Source of the DNA: Pseudorasbora parva
Lineage: Eukaryota; Chordata; Actinopteri; Cypriniformes; Gobionidae
DNA length: 64,000 nucleotides
Assembly (NCBI RefSeq): GCF_024679245.1
Contig: NC_090172.1
Coordinates: forward strand, 44,592,054-44,656,053
Reading direction: 5' to 3'
The position numbers and the translations under genes were made by a program. A model generated the notes under the pieces. It did not search any database and was not told the DNA's origin. It worked only from the letters and a program-made list of their open reading frames with translations. This document shows positions 1 to 11,800 of the stretch, piece by piece (position 1 is the first letter of the stretch; each line of letters opens with the position of its first letter).

Positions 1-231
1 CGCCCTTTCAGGGCTTGGGCCCTAATTATTGTGAGGAATGACATGAGGGCGAGTAAATTATAACATCACAATTATATTTTTTGTGTGTAATATCCATTTC
101 ATGCAAACAATATCATTAGTTATATTTCAGTGCAGTTTAATTTAAGAATATACATGATTTTAGAATGTCTTTGTATTTGGTCTGCTGTGACAACAGTGCT
201 CGGACCGTGAACAAATCCTGATGGTCATGTT

Positions 232-291
232 TTATTGTGTAACAAAATGGGCACAATCATTAACACAAATGTCATTATTCAAATGTTTATT
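232..291 (-). terminator. Candidate poly(A) signals of ogfod1
   Basis: Two AATAAA hexamers on the minus strand, at 291-286 and 237-232, lie 255-310 nt past the ogfod1 stop codon. They are the first good signals downstream. Positions 1-545 hold nothing else I recognise. Confidence 0.4.
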
Positions 292-545
292 ATTAAACAT
301 TTATTGACATTGAAGCACAGTTGCTCTTAACAACTTATTACATTTCATTTTGAGCATTAAATTTAACAGAATTTGTGTAGTACTTTTAAATTTTTGTGTA
401 TATAGCACATTCAAAAATGAATGTGCCTCTTGAATCCCAAACATATTTGTCTGTGTATATTGAACTCAAATTGATCTGAATGTATGGCCAATGCACTTTG
501 CTTTCACAAAATCACATTCAATCAGTAAGCCAATCAAACATCTCA

Positions 546-3500
546 TCATTCATAGTAGTTAAAAGAGAAGTCATAAAAAGCTGTTGTATTCTGGGAAGAA
601 AGGTGGCTGGAGCTGTTATTATTGATATGCTTGATGAACTTGAGGGTGTCTTTGTCTCTGTAGACCAGAGCGAGGGAGTTATCTTCAGGATACACTGTGA
701 GGAGCTAAAGAAAAGAACAGAATAAATAATGTGCACTAGTCCTGCTTGGGTCTGCATAAATTATAATAAATTGTTTAAATGAAAACAAACTGACATTGTC
801 TGACGTTACTTACCTCCTCATCTTCATCATTGGCAATGTAGGATGTAAATCCCCCAAACTCAGACTTCCACCCTGACAAAAACAGACAGATTTCTGACTC
901 ATATGCTCTTGCACTTTTTTATTTACTTCAGTCTGTACGATTCTAATCTCAATCACAACTGAATCATACTGAAGACACTAATCGACTAATAGTCAAGAAC
1001 ACTCATACATGTCAAGATTATGTACCTGCACAGCCCATGTGAAGCTGCAGATCCAATGCATACTCTCTTTTGACGCAGTCATGTAACAACGTGTAGTCCC
1101 CATGTGCCCAGCGACGCAGTTCTCCAACACAAGTAGGTGGTCCTGCAAGGATACACATATAAATCACTGTAGATGTCAAAATGGATCTTTGCAGAATTAA
1201 CACATGCACACGTTAATCACCTTTGTCAGCTGATGAAGCATTGGCATCAGCACTAGAACCCCCTGCTTGTGTATTTCCCTCTCCATCTTTGTTCTCTGTC
1301 TCGTTCTTTCCATCTTCATTCTCGCTTTCATCCTCATTGATGCACAGGTAGTGTAGACTGAGGCCGGTCAGGTTGGATAAGAGGATGAAGAACGACTCAG
1401 AGGAGAGGAGTTCCCAGCACTCCTGTACACAAGATGGAAAGCTCTGCATATCTGCACAGCCATAACATCTAAACACAGTGACAGTTATGAATACACAATC
1501 ATATAAACAAATCACATGACACCAGAAAATACAACATGCAGAAACAGGAAGAAATTAATATAATATTATCACACAAAAAACAGGATGGTTGAATCTCACC
1601 TCTTATTGGGCGGCCCCCTTCTCTCCCAATGGATTTCAGACGACTGCAGTGCACTGCGCACCTGCCTCAGTTTCTCTTCCTGACAGTTAAAAGGCAGAAA
1701 TTAGGTTATCAGCATTATAAATATGTAATAGTTGCTGATAAAGGCAGATATACATTAATACGAACAGACTTGACTAATAGATTACATTTTTTTAACATGA
1801 ATTGATGCATTAAGTATCTTTAACAAGGAACAAGAGCATTTACTAATCTAGATTCATGTTCATTTTTATATGCTTATTCAAAATGAAATGTTAATTTATA
1901 CAACTTGTAATTAAAAGTAGTGTATAAATATTAAAGTGAAATATCAAAATGAAATATTGAGGGACAAAATGAAAGACGGGGTCTTGTTTTAATCCATTGG
2001 TTGTTGATTGGACAGAGGCAGATCTGAATAGAGATCTATATAGAATAATTGTAAGAAAGAGGCGGGATTTATTTCGGGCTAAATGATGGAGAACTCGGCA
2101 TATGTCGATCTAGACATTTTAATAAAAAAATTATGAGGCCCAAAAAATGTTTTATGAATAAACAGATGCATGGATGAATAACTCACGGTAAGATCAATAA
2201 CATGCATTTAGAAAATAGATAGGGTGAATTTCCATTTCATGTTGACTCAATATTAATTTCTAAATTAATATTAAAATGCTAATATTAAAATTGTACTTGA
2301 ATTGTAAAGTATTACCATTAGCGCACAAGAAAAATAGTGTTTTAGCATATTCATTTTAATTTAGAGCCATCTCTATTGGTATTGTCCATATGGCACAATA
2401 TACGCATATTCTTTCATGCAGTCTGCAAATGTGGCTCTTACATGTGAACAATTATAAATAAATAAAAACACTTAATTATTTAAAACTTACTTGCCTACAT
2501 GCCTCTAGTGGGATGTCACTAAATTTCACATCTACAGGAATTTCTCCTTTCCATCAATTATGCATAGACCTCCACAACGGCACGGACAAAAAGGGCCTTA
2601 TAAAAGCCTCTTCTGGCACAGTTTTTTAACAGTATATACAAGGGCACGCAATTTATAACCTTCTACCAGTTCATAGCCAAACAGTGTACTTTTATACATA
2701 GTTATTATGTGTAGTAGTATAATTATGATGATGACTAACCTGTAAGAAACTAGGCAAGCAAATCTCTGAATTCTCTTCGAATTCCTGCTGTACCCGAGCC
2801 TGATAGCGTGGATCCAGGTACATCTCATTCACCCACTCAAATAGCAAACTCTCCTATAACACATAAACACTGCTTCAGACAGAGGATATACGGGTTGAGT
2901 GAGTCTTGGTCATTTGGCCACGTCAAACACTGCACGATAACTTGACTTACATCTCTGGGTATATGAGTGTGACGGGGAACTGGAGGTTCAAGGTAGCGTG
3001 AGGGTCTTGGTAGTGAAGGGCCATGAAACCATCCACTCAGAGATAAACGACACTTCTCCTCGGAAAGAACCTCTGCCACCTAAGCTTGCCGTTCATTTCA
3101 TTAAAACAGATATAAATCATTAAAGAATGGACAGTCAATCTTTCTAACCAACCAGTTTTGTTATTATTAACAAAAACTAATGCTATTAAAAAGCACTTTT
3201 GTTAATTGAAATAAAATATTAGATGAAATGTATAAATACTTTATTTTTGAAAAACTAAAATAGGTTTATGTTGAAGTACTACATTTTTTTAAACATTTTT
3301 TTTTAAATTCAAATAGCTTAAACTAAAAATCTAATTGAAAACTGAAAATATAAAAATAAAAGCCAATTCAAAATATTAATAAATATAGTCTAAAAAAATA
3401 CAAAATTATCATGGCTCTGACTACCTGATGGAAGGAGACGGGGGACACTTCAAAAAACACCAGAGAGTTCCAGCAAGGAAGCAGAGACTTGACAACACTC

Positions 3501-5991
3501 ACTGGCTGACAGTGTTCTGTAAAACATTCAGAATTATAATAAGTAAACAAACAAACAAACAAACAAACAATTTAATACATTTACATTGTCTTCATACATG
3601 ATTAATCAGTATGTGTTATTTGTTCTTATTATCTTTCATTAAAAGATGCTTTTTGTAATAAATTTAAGTAAAATTAACACTTTCATGTTGACTCAATATT
3701 TTATAAACTGAATAACATGTTAAGATTGAAAAAAATCTTTCTTACTCAGTATTTTGTCTTGTTTTTCCATTACAATAGTATTTTCCATTGGATAGTTCAC
3801 CCAAAATGAAAATTAGCCAATGATTTACTTACCCTAAAGTCATCCAAGCTGTATGTGACATTCTTCTTTCAGATGAATAAAATCAGTTATATAAAAAAAT
3901 TTCCTGGATGTCCCAAGCTTTATAATGGCAGTAATTGTTGCTCTGCTTGGGGAAAAAGTTTAGAGCCTGCCCCTCTCGCAGTTCAAAATGTGTGCAATGT
4001 CATCAGAATTAGTGTAAGCATTTTGAACTGCGAGAGGCAGGGAGCTAGCCTAGAAATCTAGACGCACCCTAGCGGCAGCAAATCTAATCTGCCCGCGAGT
4101 GTCGTCTAGCAACTCTCAATATCCATCTGAGCTGTAAACGCCAAACTCTTGACGGTCCAATCACATTGTGTATAGAGTCGGTGGGCGGAGCTTAACATAA
4201 TGATGCCAGAGTTGCGCTTGTGTGCTTCTAGACAACACAGAAGCCGGCGAACGGCGGTCTTTAGAATCAGCTTTGACCGCGACTCTGGAAGACTTGGAGT
4301 TAAGCTTTTCTCTGAGAAAAGAACGAAGAACGGCACTGAAGTCATTCTTAAGAAGGGAAGACGTGTTTGGAGTTCTGCTGACCGGATACGGTGAATGTTT
4401 GAAAGACAACCGTTTATCCCGCCCCTTGGATTGAGCCCTGTCAATGGTGAGTTTCCAGACCAAACATCTTGATGTGGGTCTGGCTTGTCAGGCTAGCAGG
4501 GAGCTACACTTTTTTTTTTTTCACGATTTGCCTAGATTATCTACTTTTTAAAGTTTTAAATATGGATATTTTTCTTACACAAACCCCCTGGAGCCATGTG
4601 GAGCAGTTTTATGATGGACAGATGCACTTTTATAGACTTCAAAAACAGCAACAGCAACTGCTATTATAAAGCTTGGAGGAGCCAGAACATTGTTAATATA
4701 ACTGATTTTATAAGAATATAAAAGAATATAATAAATATGTAAGAATAATGTCATTTACACCCAAGATGGATTGAGGGTGAGTAAATCCCTTATCACATAT
4801 CATTTTTGTGTGAACTAACCTTTTAAGTGAGTTAGGTTAAAATAAAGAAAAGAAAATCTCGCTTTTAGTGGGGTCATACAAATTCAGATATTATCTTGTT
4901 TTAAGCATGAAAAATATATTTTTTTTTTAAGTAAACAAGACTTAATATCTTAAGTCATCATATAAGTCTTGATTTAAGAATCTTTAGATATTTCTACTGG
5001 AAAACAAAATTTTGGGCCAAAATGACACTATGTTTTGTTTTTTAAATTGCACACCATCAGTGCTGAACAGGTCCAGTGCCCCTCCATCTTTCACCTCCCA
5101 TGGAGGCACCAGATAGAGGATAAATGCAACTCTTCGTCCTTCCAGCTCATCATCGTGACACAGCAAAACATCTGGAAAAAGAGCAGGGAGAGAGAGATGT
5201 CAAGAAACCCAGCTGCATATCACCTCCACATATACACCCCAGATTGTTTGAGTTTTTAGATGGTTTACCTGTATGCTCATACTTGGCACAGGATATATCA
5301 ACAGTCGCCTGCAGATCCACTTGCAGCACCTCTGACAACCACACACGAAACTCCCCAAAAATCACAGACCTGAGATCCCAACAAACAATACATGAGTAAA
5401 ATAATTACAGAAACTTTTACGCAGAAGCTCACTTGAACTCTGACGCACCTAATTTGTGAGATATGATGTTCTTTTCTCTCTCTCAGATCATCTGACTGCA
5501 GAAGAAACAGATTTCAGTACTGAGCATCAACTTTACAAAATATACATAAGATTCAGACTGATACCTGTTGAAACTTGTATAAGTCATTTGACTTGCTGTT
5601 GAAATTCAGCTGCAGTAGCTCTGCCCGCAGACTCTCCACAAAGCTCTCACTCTGCAGGAAATGGGTGATGTGACAGTGAGGGAAGGGCGCACAATTCAGG
5701 TGGATATTACCTGGACGGAGACCAGTGAAATGAAGGATTCACAGACATAAATAGATAAACCAGTTTGCTTCACCTCTGATAAGCAAATTAATGTAACGTT
5801 ACATTCAATGTGTCACGTGGGTGGGCATACATACCATTAGAGTAGCTCTCTTTCCTCTGCCATGCCTCTGTCATGCCTTTCTGGACAGCGTGATCCCTCA
5901 AATCCGAATTAATAACGGCGAGTTCACCTCTTTTCTCTTTCTTATTCTTTTTACCCGTTTCGGAATCATTCTGTCGTTTTTTAGGTGGCAT
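546..5991 (-). CDS. ogfod1: Prolyl 3-hydroxylase OGFOD1 (2-oxoglutarate/Fe(II) oxygenase), complete, 13 exons
   Basis: Exons, 5' to 3' on the minus strand: 5991-5835, 5710-5565, 5495-5449, 5369-5269, 5171-5055, 3516-3425, 3079-2951, 2853-2740, 1679-1600, 1468-1221, 1142-1026, 872-814, 704-546. All junctions are GT-AG and in phase; product 521 aa (human about 542). Family role: nuclear/cytosolic dioxygenase that hydroxylates a proline of ribosomal protein S23 and affects translation termination and stress granules. Seen: lysine-rich N-terminus (MPPKKRQND), then the catalytic double-stranded beta-helix with iron ligands His156 and Asp158 ([10 protein letters not shown]), His219 (SFHQV) and 2-oxoglutarate-binding Arg231 ([11 protein letters not shown]). 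An acidic Glu/Asn-rich linker (exon 10) precedes the second, non-catalytic oxygenase domain, ending FNYYE. The start is the ATG matching the family N-terminus; the frame stays open about 68 codons further upstream, so an extended form cannot be excluded. Identification is firm; exact splice sites are hand-called. Confidence 0.95.
3790..4820. mobile_element. Foldback MITE in ogfod1 intron 5, split by another element
   Basis: The ends are inverted: GGATAGTTCACCCAAAATGA at the left, and a right end that reads GGTTAGTTCACACAAAAATG on the other strand. This terminus recurs throughout the window (11243, 43741, 52981, 55751). The copy is interrupted by the element at 4046-4496. No coding content. 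Confidence 0.65.
4046..4496. mobile_element. hAT-like non-autonomous insertion with 8-bp target duplication
   Basis: The 451-bp insert begins TAGCC and ends GGCTAG, and is flanked by CAGGGAGC at 4038-4045 and 4497-4504. An 8-bp duplication is the hAT signature, so the superfamily call is by inference. It has no transposase. Confidence 0.55.
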
Positions 5992-6560
5992 GACAAGACC
6001 ATGAGGGAAATAAACCCAGGGGGACTTTTGTTTTCTTTTACTTTGCTCTTCTTCGTGCGAAACTGCGAATTCAGCCAGAGCCAGAGTTGGATCTTTACTG
6101 CCCCTCCAGGTCAGCTGTGGAACAGGAGCACTGTCCTCTTTGAAAAAATCTTTGGAAAAATGACCCTGCCTGCCCTGCCAAAAACAAACAAACAAAAAAA
6201 TTCCCTATTTGGTTTTAAATAGGCAAATGCTTAAGAGTCAATGATTAGATCAGTTTTACAGTGATTGTTTCTAGCATGTTATATATATTTGGCAACAGTT
6301 CTTCTAACCCTGTTTGATGGGAGTGTGTAGCTTTTCATTTCTTAACCATGGCCATATTCCAGGATGTCAATATCAATATTCCTCAGGCTCAAATTGTGAA
6401 AGAATGGTTGGGGGAGGGAGCATGAAGGATAATTTTCACACATGAATTGGCACCTCTGAGTTCTGACCTCAAATTCATTGAAAGTCTTGAGGATGTGCTG
6501 GAGGAGACTGGAGGACACCAGTGATTTGTACTTGAGACTCTTGGACTCGGTCTCGAGACC

Positions 6561-7110
6561 ATGGCTGCGTCCGAAACCTGGAAAATGCTGCCTTCGGAGG
6601 ACACATTTGAAGGCAGGAAGGCATCAAGCAACGGCCAAATCTATTGTTTGCTTCACTTCCTGTCTCCTGAGAGACCTTCATCTGATAGATTTTTTGAAGG
6701 CAGCATACATGTATCCTTCATTGCCTTTGGTATCCCACAATCCTGTGCTTTCCATTCAGTAACAGTTGAGCTGGGGAAAAAATATGGCGTCCGAAAGTTG
6801 CGTTTGCTGGTCAGTTTGTGTAAATAAATTTTAAATGAAAAATTTCCGTTTTTTTTTTTTAACCAATATTTTCCACCTCTGATGTCATTTCTAGCGAGAA
6901 ATTACTAATGTAGTAATTAAATTTGATTAGTTCTCACCAAAGCTCGCTCTATTTAGCTGTAGATCATTATAAACTGTTACACTTCCTTAGAAGTCTGTCC
7001 AAAATTAGTTTTGTGAGGTGCCTTCATGCACAAAACACTGCCTTCAAGTCATTGCCTGATAAGGCAGCGAGGCAACGAGTCAGCTGTCTAGGTTTTTGGA
7101 CGCAGCCATT
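6561..7110. mobile_element. Non-autonomous DNA transposon with GGCTGCGTCC termini
   Basis: Inverted ends: ATGGCTGCGTCCGAAACCT at the left; AGGTTTTTGGACGCAGCCAT at the right. It sits inside a second repeat whose GGTCTCG/CGAGACC words resume on both sides. No protein-coding content. Confidence 0.6.
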
Positions 7111-7632
7111 TTAATGGTCCCGGTCTCGTCATGGAGTCGTGTGCATTTGGACTCGGAATTGACTCGTCCTCGAACATGTTAGGACTTATTTCCGAGTCTA
7201 CTCGAGTCCCATTTAAAATATTCATGATTATTACTCTGTGTTAATATTTCCAGTTAATAACTGATGTTTGACACTTCCAATGAGGTGTGGTTTTCTTAAA
7301 GGGTTCAATAAAAATACATGAAACTACATTTGGTCATCTAACTAGTCTAAGACCATTGCGTTTTTCGGAGAGATGGGCTTCATAGACGCAGGAAGCAAAC
7401 AAGCTGTTCAAAGGACAGTGGTGTGGAATAATAATATAAGAAAAATACGGCATTTAAAAAAAAGAAGAAGTATTAAGACATGTTATACTGCGCCCCATAA
7501 ACACAACCAAGCCTAGAAAAAAAAACACAGAACCACCCCTTTAAGCGCAACTGGTGTGAATAACGCAAAGGTAGCAGGATTCAGGTCAGAAAGGCTCATG
7601 TGGAGCGAGCTAGCTCTTGACTATGTGTGGAA

Positions 7633-7806
7633 ATGTCTGCTACATCATCTGTTATTCAGTTTGCATATAAGCGCCACAAAGAGTTCATATGTAGTAAGAC
7701 TCTAAAAAAACGAAAACATTCTGTGATGTGTAAATTCTGCCAAAGCAAAGGGAACAGAACAATGTCTAGTTTTCATCGACATTTGGAGCGAAAGCACAAA
7801 GATTAA
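7633..7806 (+). pseudogene. 57-aa BED-type zinc-finger reading frame (hAT transposase remnant)
   Basis: An uninterrupted ATG-to-TAA frame encodes 57 aa. It contains CKFCQSKGN then SSFHRHLERKHKD, a C-x2-C ... H-x4-H arrangement typical of BED fingers at the N-terminus of hAT transposases. No RNase-H-like catalytic domain follows, so it is most likely a stranded transposase exon. It is not contiguous with either neighbouring gene. Confidence 0.5.
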
Positions 7807-8247
7807 GATCTAATAATTTCTGTACCTATATGCATAAAATCTCAGCATTTTGACAGCTAATGCTTAGTAATTTGTTCTTTGTAAAAGTCTGCAAGTGACT
7901 TTTTATGCCTGCGCTCATGCTTCTATTTTACTGTGTCCATCTGGCATCCTGTAGTGATCGCGTGTTCCTGACAGTCGCATTGCTGCTACATTATTTGTTT
8001 CAACTGTTATTTTTAATATATTTACTGTTCACAAAGTAAGTGACAAAACATGTCACAGAGAAATCCAAACCTTATAATAAATAATATAATAATAAAATGA
8101 GCATCTCCACCAAAAATGTCTGAGGTCACCCGCCCTCTCTTCCTCTGGCACACTTCTCAAACACAGACATACGAATCCATATTAAACCCTTTGGCTCGTG
8201 CCTTTTGGCTTGTTTCCTTCGAAGGAGGTCAAAATCCTGGTGCGATC

Positions 8248-8273
8248 ATATATATATATATATATATATATAT
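8248..8273. repeat. (TA)n microsatellite
   Basis: About 13 uninterrupted TA units in intergenic DNA. Confidence 0.9.
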
Positions 8274-8770
8274 TCCTCATTAGTGCCTGCGTGGATTGGT
8301 CGAATGAGGAATCTATCTAAATATATCTATGATTGCACAGGCTCTCTCTTAATCACCAAATTGTGCAGTTAATTTAAATGTTATTGTTTTAAAGCCTTTT
8401 TCAGTACCATTGATTCACTATAGATCACTGATGTAGGTTGTGCATATTCATTGATCCTTTTTATTTAATGGCATTCATTTGTAAACACAAACATGACCAA
8501 TTGATTATCTCCACATTTTTAGATGTATAATTTAGTATTAACCATCACTGAGTAAAGCAAATCACCATCCTCGTTTTATTTTGCAATTCCATGCCTGTGT
8601 TTTGGCAACATGCCCACCTTCATTCATTTCTTTGTGACAAATCGTTCACAAAGTTTCTGCTTGGTAAAAATGCATTAAGACCATGGCTTGAAAGAGATAA
8701 ACATGGTTACATAAGTAAAATTGATTAAATTATATAAACTGTGACAGGTCATAGTATTTGAATATTAATA

Positions 8771-8776
8771 TTTATT
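8771..8776 (-). terminator. acd poly(A) signal
   Basis: AATAAA on the minus strand, 76 nt beyond the acd stop codon. It is the first such hexamer after the stop, so the 3' UTR is probably short. Confidence 0.6.
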
Positions 8777-8851
8777 TTAATTGACACCACTGAATTCACT
8801 TGAACAGCAGCATACATTAACAAAGGGTCATTTGAGGTAACAGGTAGTGGC

Positions 8852-11800
8852 TTATGAGACACCTTCAGCATTGACATCTGCACAGTCAGAGGTCCCCAGA
8901 TAACGCACCGCCCACTGTATGAGATGCCCTGGGATTCTGGACACACACACACACAGATAGAGAGCGAGAGAGAGAGACCAACAAACATATCTTAGATATA
9001 AGGGGTAACAGTGCTTAAGAAAAAGCTAAAAGATGATAGCTTAAACCCAAACTTAAGGCATACTGTATGTTACACACTTATAATCTCTAACTTCTATATC
9101 TTCTTCATATGCCACACAAAATTATAAAATATAAATTAAACATCTATTTTAATTTATTTTAAAATGTAATTTATTCCGGTGATTCCTGTAAATTTCAGCA
9201 GCCATTACTACAATCTTCAGTGTCACATTATCCTTCAGAAACATATATATATATATATATATGATTTCTGAAGGATGTGACACTGAAGATTGTAGTAATG
9301 GCTGCTGAAATTTATATATATATGGGCTGAACCAACCCAACTGGGCAAGTAGAAGAATAAAATCATAGCGTTGAGCTCTGATATATTAAAGGCACTAAAT
9401 GCGATATTTATTACAAATTGGTTTATGTGAAGATTGCTGTAAGTTGAGTTCAGTTAAAAGTTATATTTTTTTAAAGCCGTTTCAAACATAGTTAAAATAT
9501 AGGTCCAAGGCACTCAGTTAAGTGAAGGATGAGGAAATAATTAAAAAGCCTTTATTTGGTATGGCTTAAATCATTTTAAAATACAAGAGCCAACATGTTT
9601 CGACCCAAATTGGTCTTCATCAGGGCAGAGCAACACAATGAATGAGAATGTTAACAATTTATATGTTACACCCCACCCATAACCTAACAAACATCCAATT
9701 AGCCTAACAAGGACTAATACAATCAATTAATCCAATGAGGCAATCAGGTGTACAGGATTGGGGATACCAACGTAATAAAAAAAAAAAAAAAGACAAACTC
9801 CCCTTTAACGTAGGCTACTTTACGTTACATTGATTGTATTAGTCCTTGTTAGGCTAATTGGATGTTTGTTAGGTTATGGGTGGGGTGTAACATATAAATT
9901 GTTAACATTCTCATTCATTGTGTTGCTCTGCCCTGATGAAGACCAATTTGGGTCGAAACATGTTGGCTCTTGTATTTTAAAATGATTTAAGCCATACAAA
10001 ATAAAGGCTTTTTAATTATTTCCTCATCCTTCACTTAACTGAGTGCCTTGGACCTGCCTTTTTTGCCATTCGTCTTTTCCCTTTCCCAAGAGCACCGATT
10101 ACAGACTATTTAAACTCCACCAGAGCGCTGGGTTGAATCTGTTATAGTTAAAATATAGTTTTCAATTTTACTGTAACACTGAAGGCTATAATTAAAGGCA
10201 CAGTATGTAGTTTTTCAACACTAGAGGTCACCTATTGAAAAGGACATAGCCTGATGACGCAGAGATTGAGCGAGTAATTTTGGGAGTTGTCGTCTTCACC
10301 TCACAGCTGGTGGAAAAGAATCGAGATGGGACTTGGGTAGAAATCATGTTCATTTATTAGATTATTAAAGTTATCGTATGAGGCAGGCAGGGCAGAATGC
10401 TGCGGGAGCTGAACGAAATTGCTGAAGCGATTGCTAAGGCCGGAGAGACACCAAGTATGGCGTGAGCGTGGCGTTTCTGGTGCGTGTCAGCTGCAGGGCG
10501 GCTGCGTGGCATTTTCTCTGTCTTTGCACATCAGGAGCGTGTCTGATGCGGCGCTGCTGCTGCTATTGATGTACAGGGAAGCATATACTTTATGTTAAAC
10601 ATAAATATATAGCCTACTGATACAGCCAAAACAACATCAGCAGTAGCCTATAGACCACATATCTATGGTATTGACAGCAAAATAGACTACAGAATATTTC
10701 GTTCTGTATTAACAAGTGCAATATTTCAAAATCAATAATTATGTTTTTTTTTTATTACTACAATTAGGCCTATATCTGTATTTATATTAACCTAGACACA
10801 TTCAAATAACAAAATGTAATTTATTTATAATGTATTCATGTCAAAATGACATATAAACATTTTTTCACACAGGCAGTGTGCAAGCTCCAACCTGTTAACA
10901 TGAAATAAAACGAAATAAAAACGGACACGCCACACAGCCGAGACGCTCACGCCACGCTTGCAGTGTGTACCCGGCCTAATGAGACAGAAACAGGACACAC
11001 AGCTCAATAGCAGTGGAACTTTTTACCGCTTCTACTTATACCAGTCAAGCATATGTGGGGTTTCACAGTGTCAGGTCGATATTAGAATATCATAATAATA
11101 AAGGCTATATGGCTTGTGATGCTAAATGGCATGTAATTAAATTTAAAACATTTTATGATGGATAAAATTCTGTATTACTGTACAATAATTACTGTTTATA
11201 AATGTATCCAAACAGTTGTTCCCTTGTCTAGTGAACACAATATTAAAGGGTTAGTTGACCCAAAAATGAAATTGATGTCATTAATGACTCACCCTACTGT
11301 TGTTTCACACCCGTAAGACCTCCGTTCATCTTCGGAAAACACAGTTTAAAGGTCCCATGGCATGGATTGTTTTATTATTTTATAATGTGTCCTGAGGTGT
11401 ACTTATATTGTTAGTATGGTTGTTACATCAAAAAATGTCATCATTTAGAAACAAAAAGGCATTTTTTTTCTATACTGAATGCTCTGTTTCAAGGGGCGTG
11501 TCTGCTGTGAGTCTTCAGTGAAAACACCCACTGTTGTGATTGGCTGACATCTTTGCATTTGAAATGAGATTAAGTGAGGAGGGGGCGTGGTGGGTTTAGT
11601 CAGGCGAGCAGCTGCAGCGCTTCCTGCCTGCCAGTGCAGGCAGAGACAGGGAGAGCTGGGGAAAGATTTCTGAGAAAGTGTTACTGTACGAGTTGTTGAG
11701 AGCACAAGTTTATTTTGTTTGTATCTGCGAGTTCTGAATAAACGTGAGTGAACTTTGCAACATTATTTCTCTCACAAAATGCTTTCACCACAACTAACAA

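Larger units (their letters stand above)
5992..8851. other. Intergenic, ogfod1 start to acd 3' end: transposon remnants
   Basis: About 2.9 kb with no host gene. A hAT-type remnant rich in GAGTC/GACTC words spans roughly 6480-7810 and is split by the insert at 6561-7110. It ends with a short BED-finger reading frame. A TA microsatellite lies at 8248. The part from 7810 to 8750 holds nothing I recognise. Confidence 0.55.

Noticed and set aside
5821..6222. 133-codon plus-strand frame
   Set aside because: Antisense of ogfod1 exon 1.
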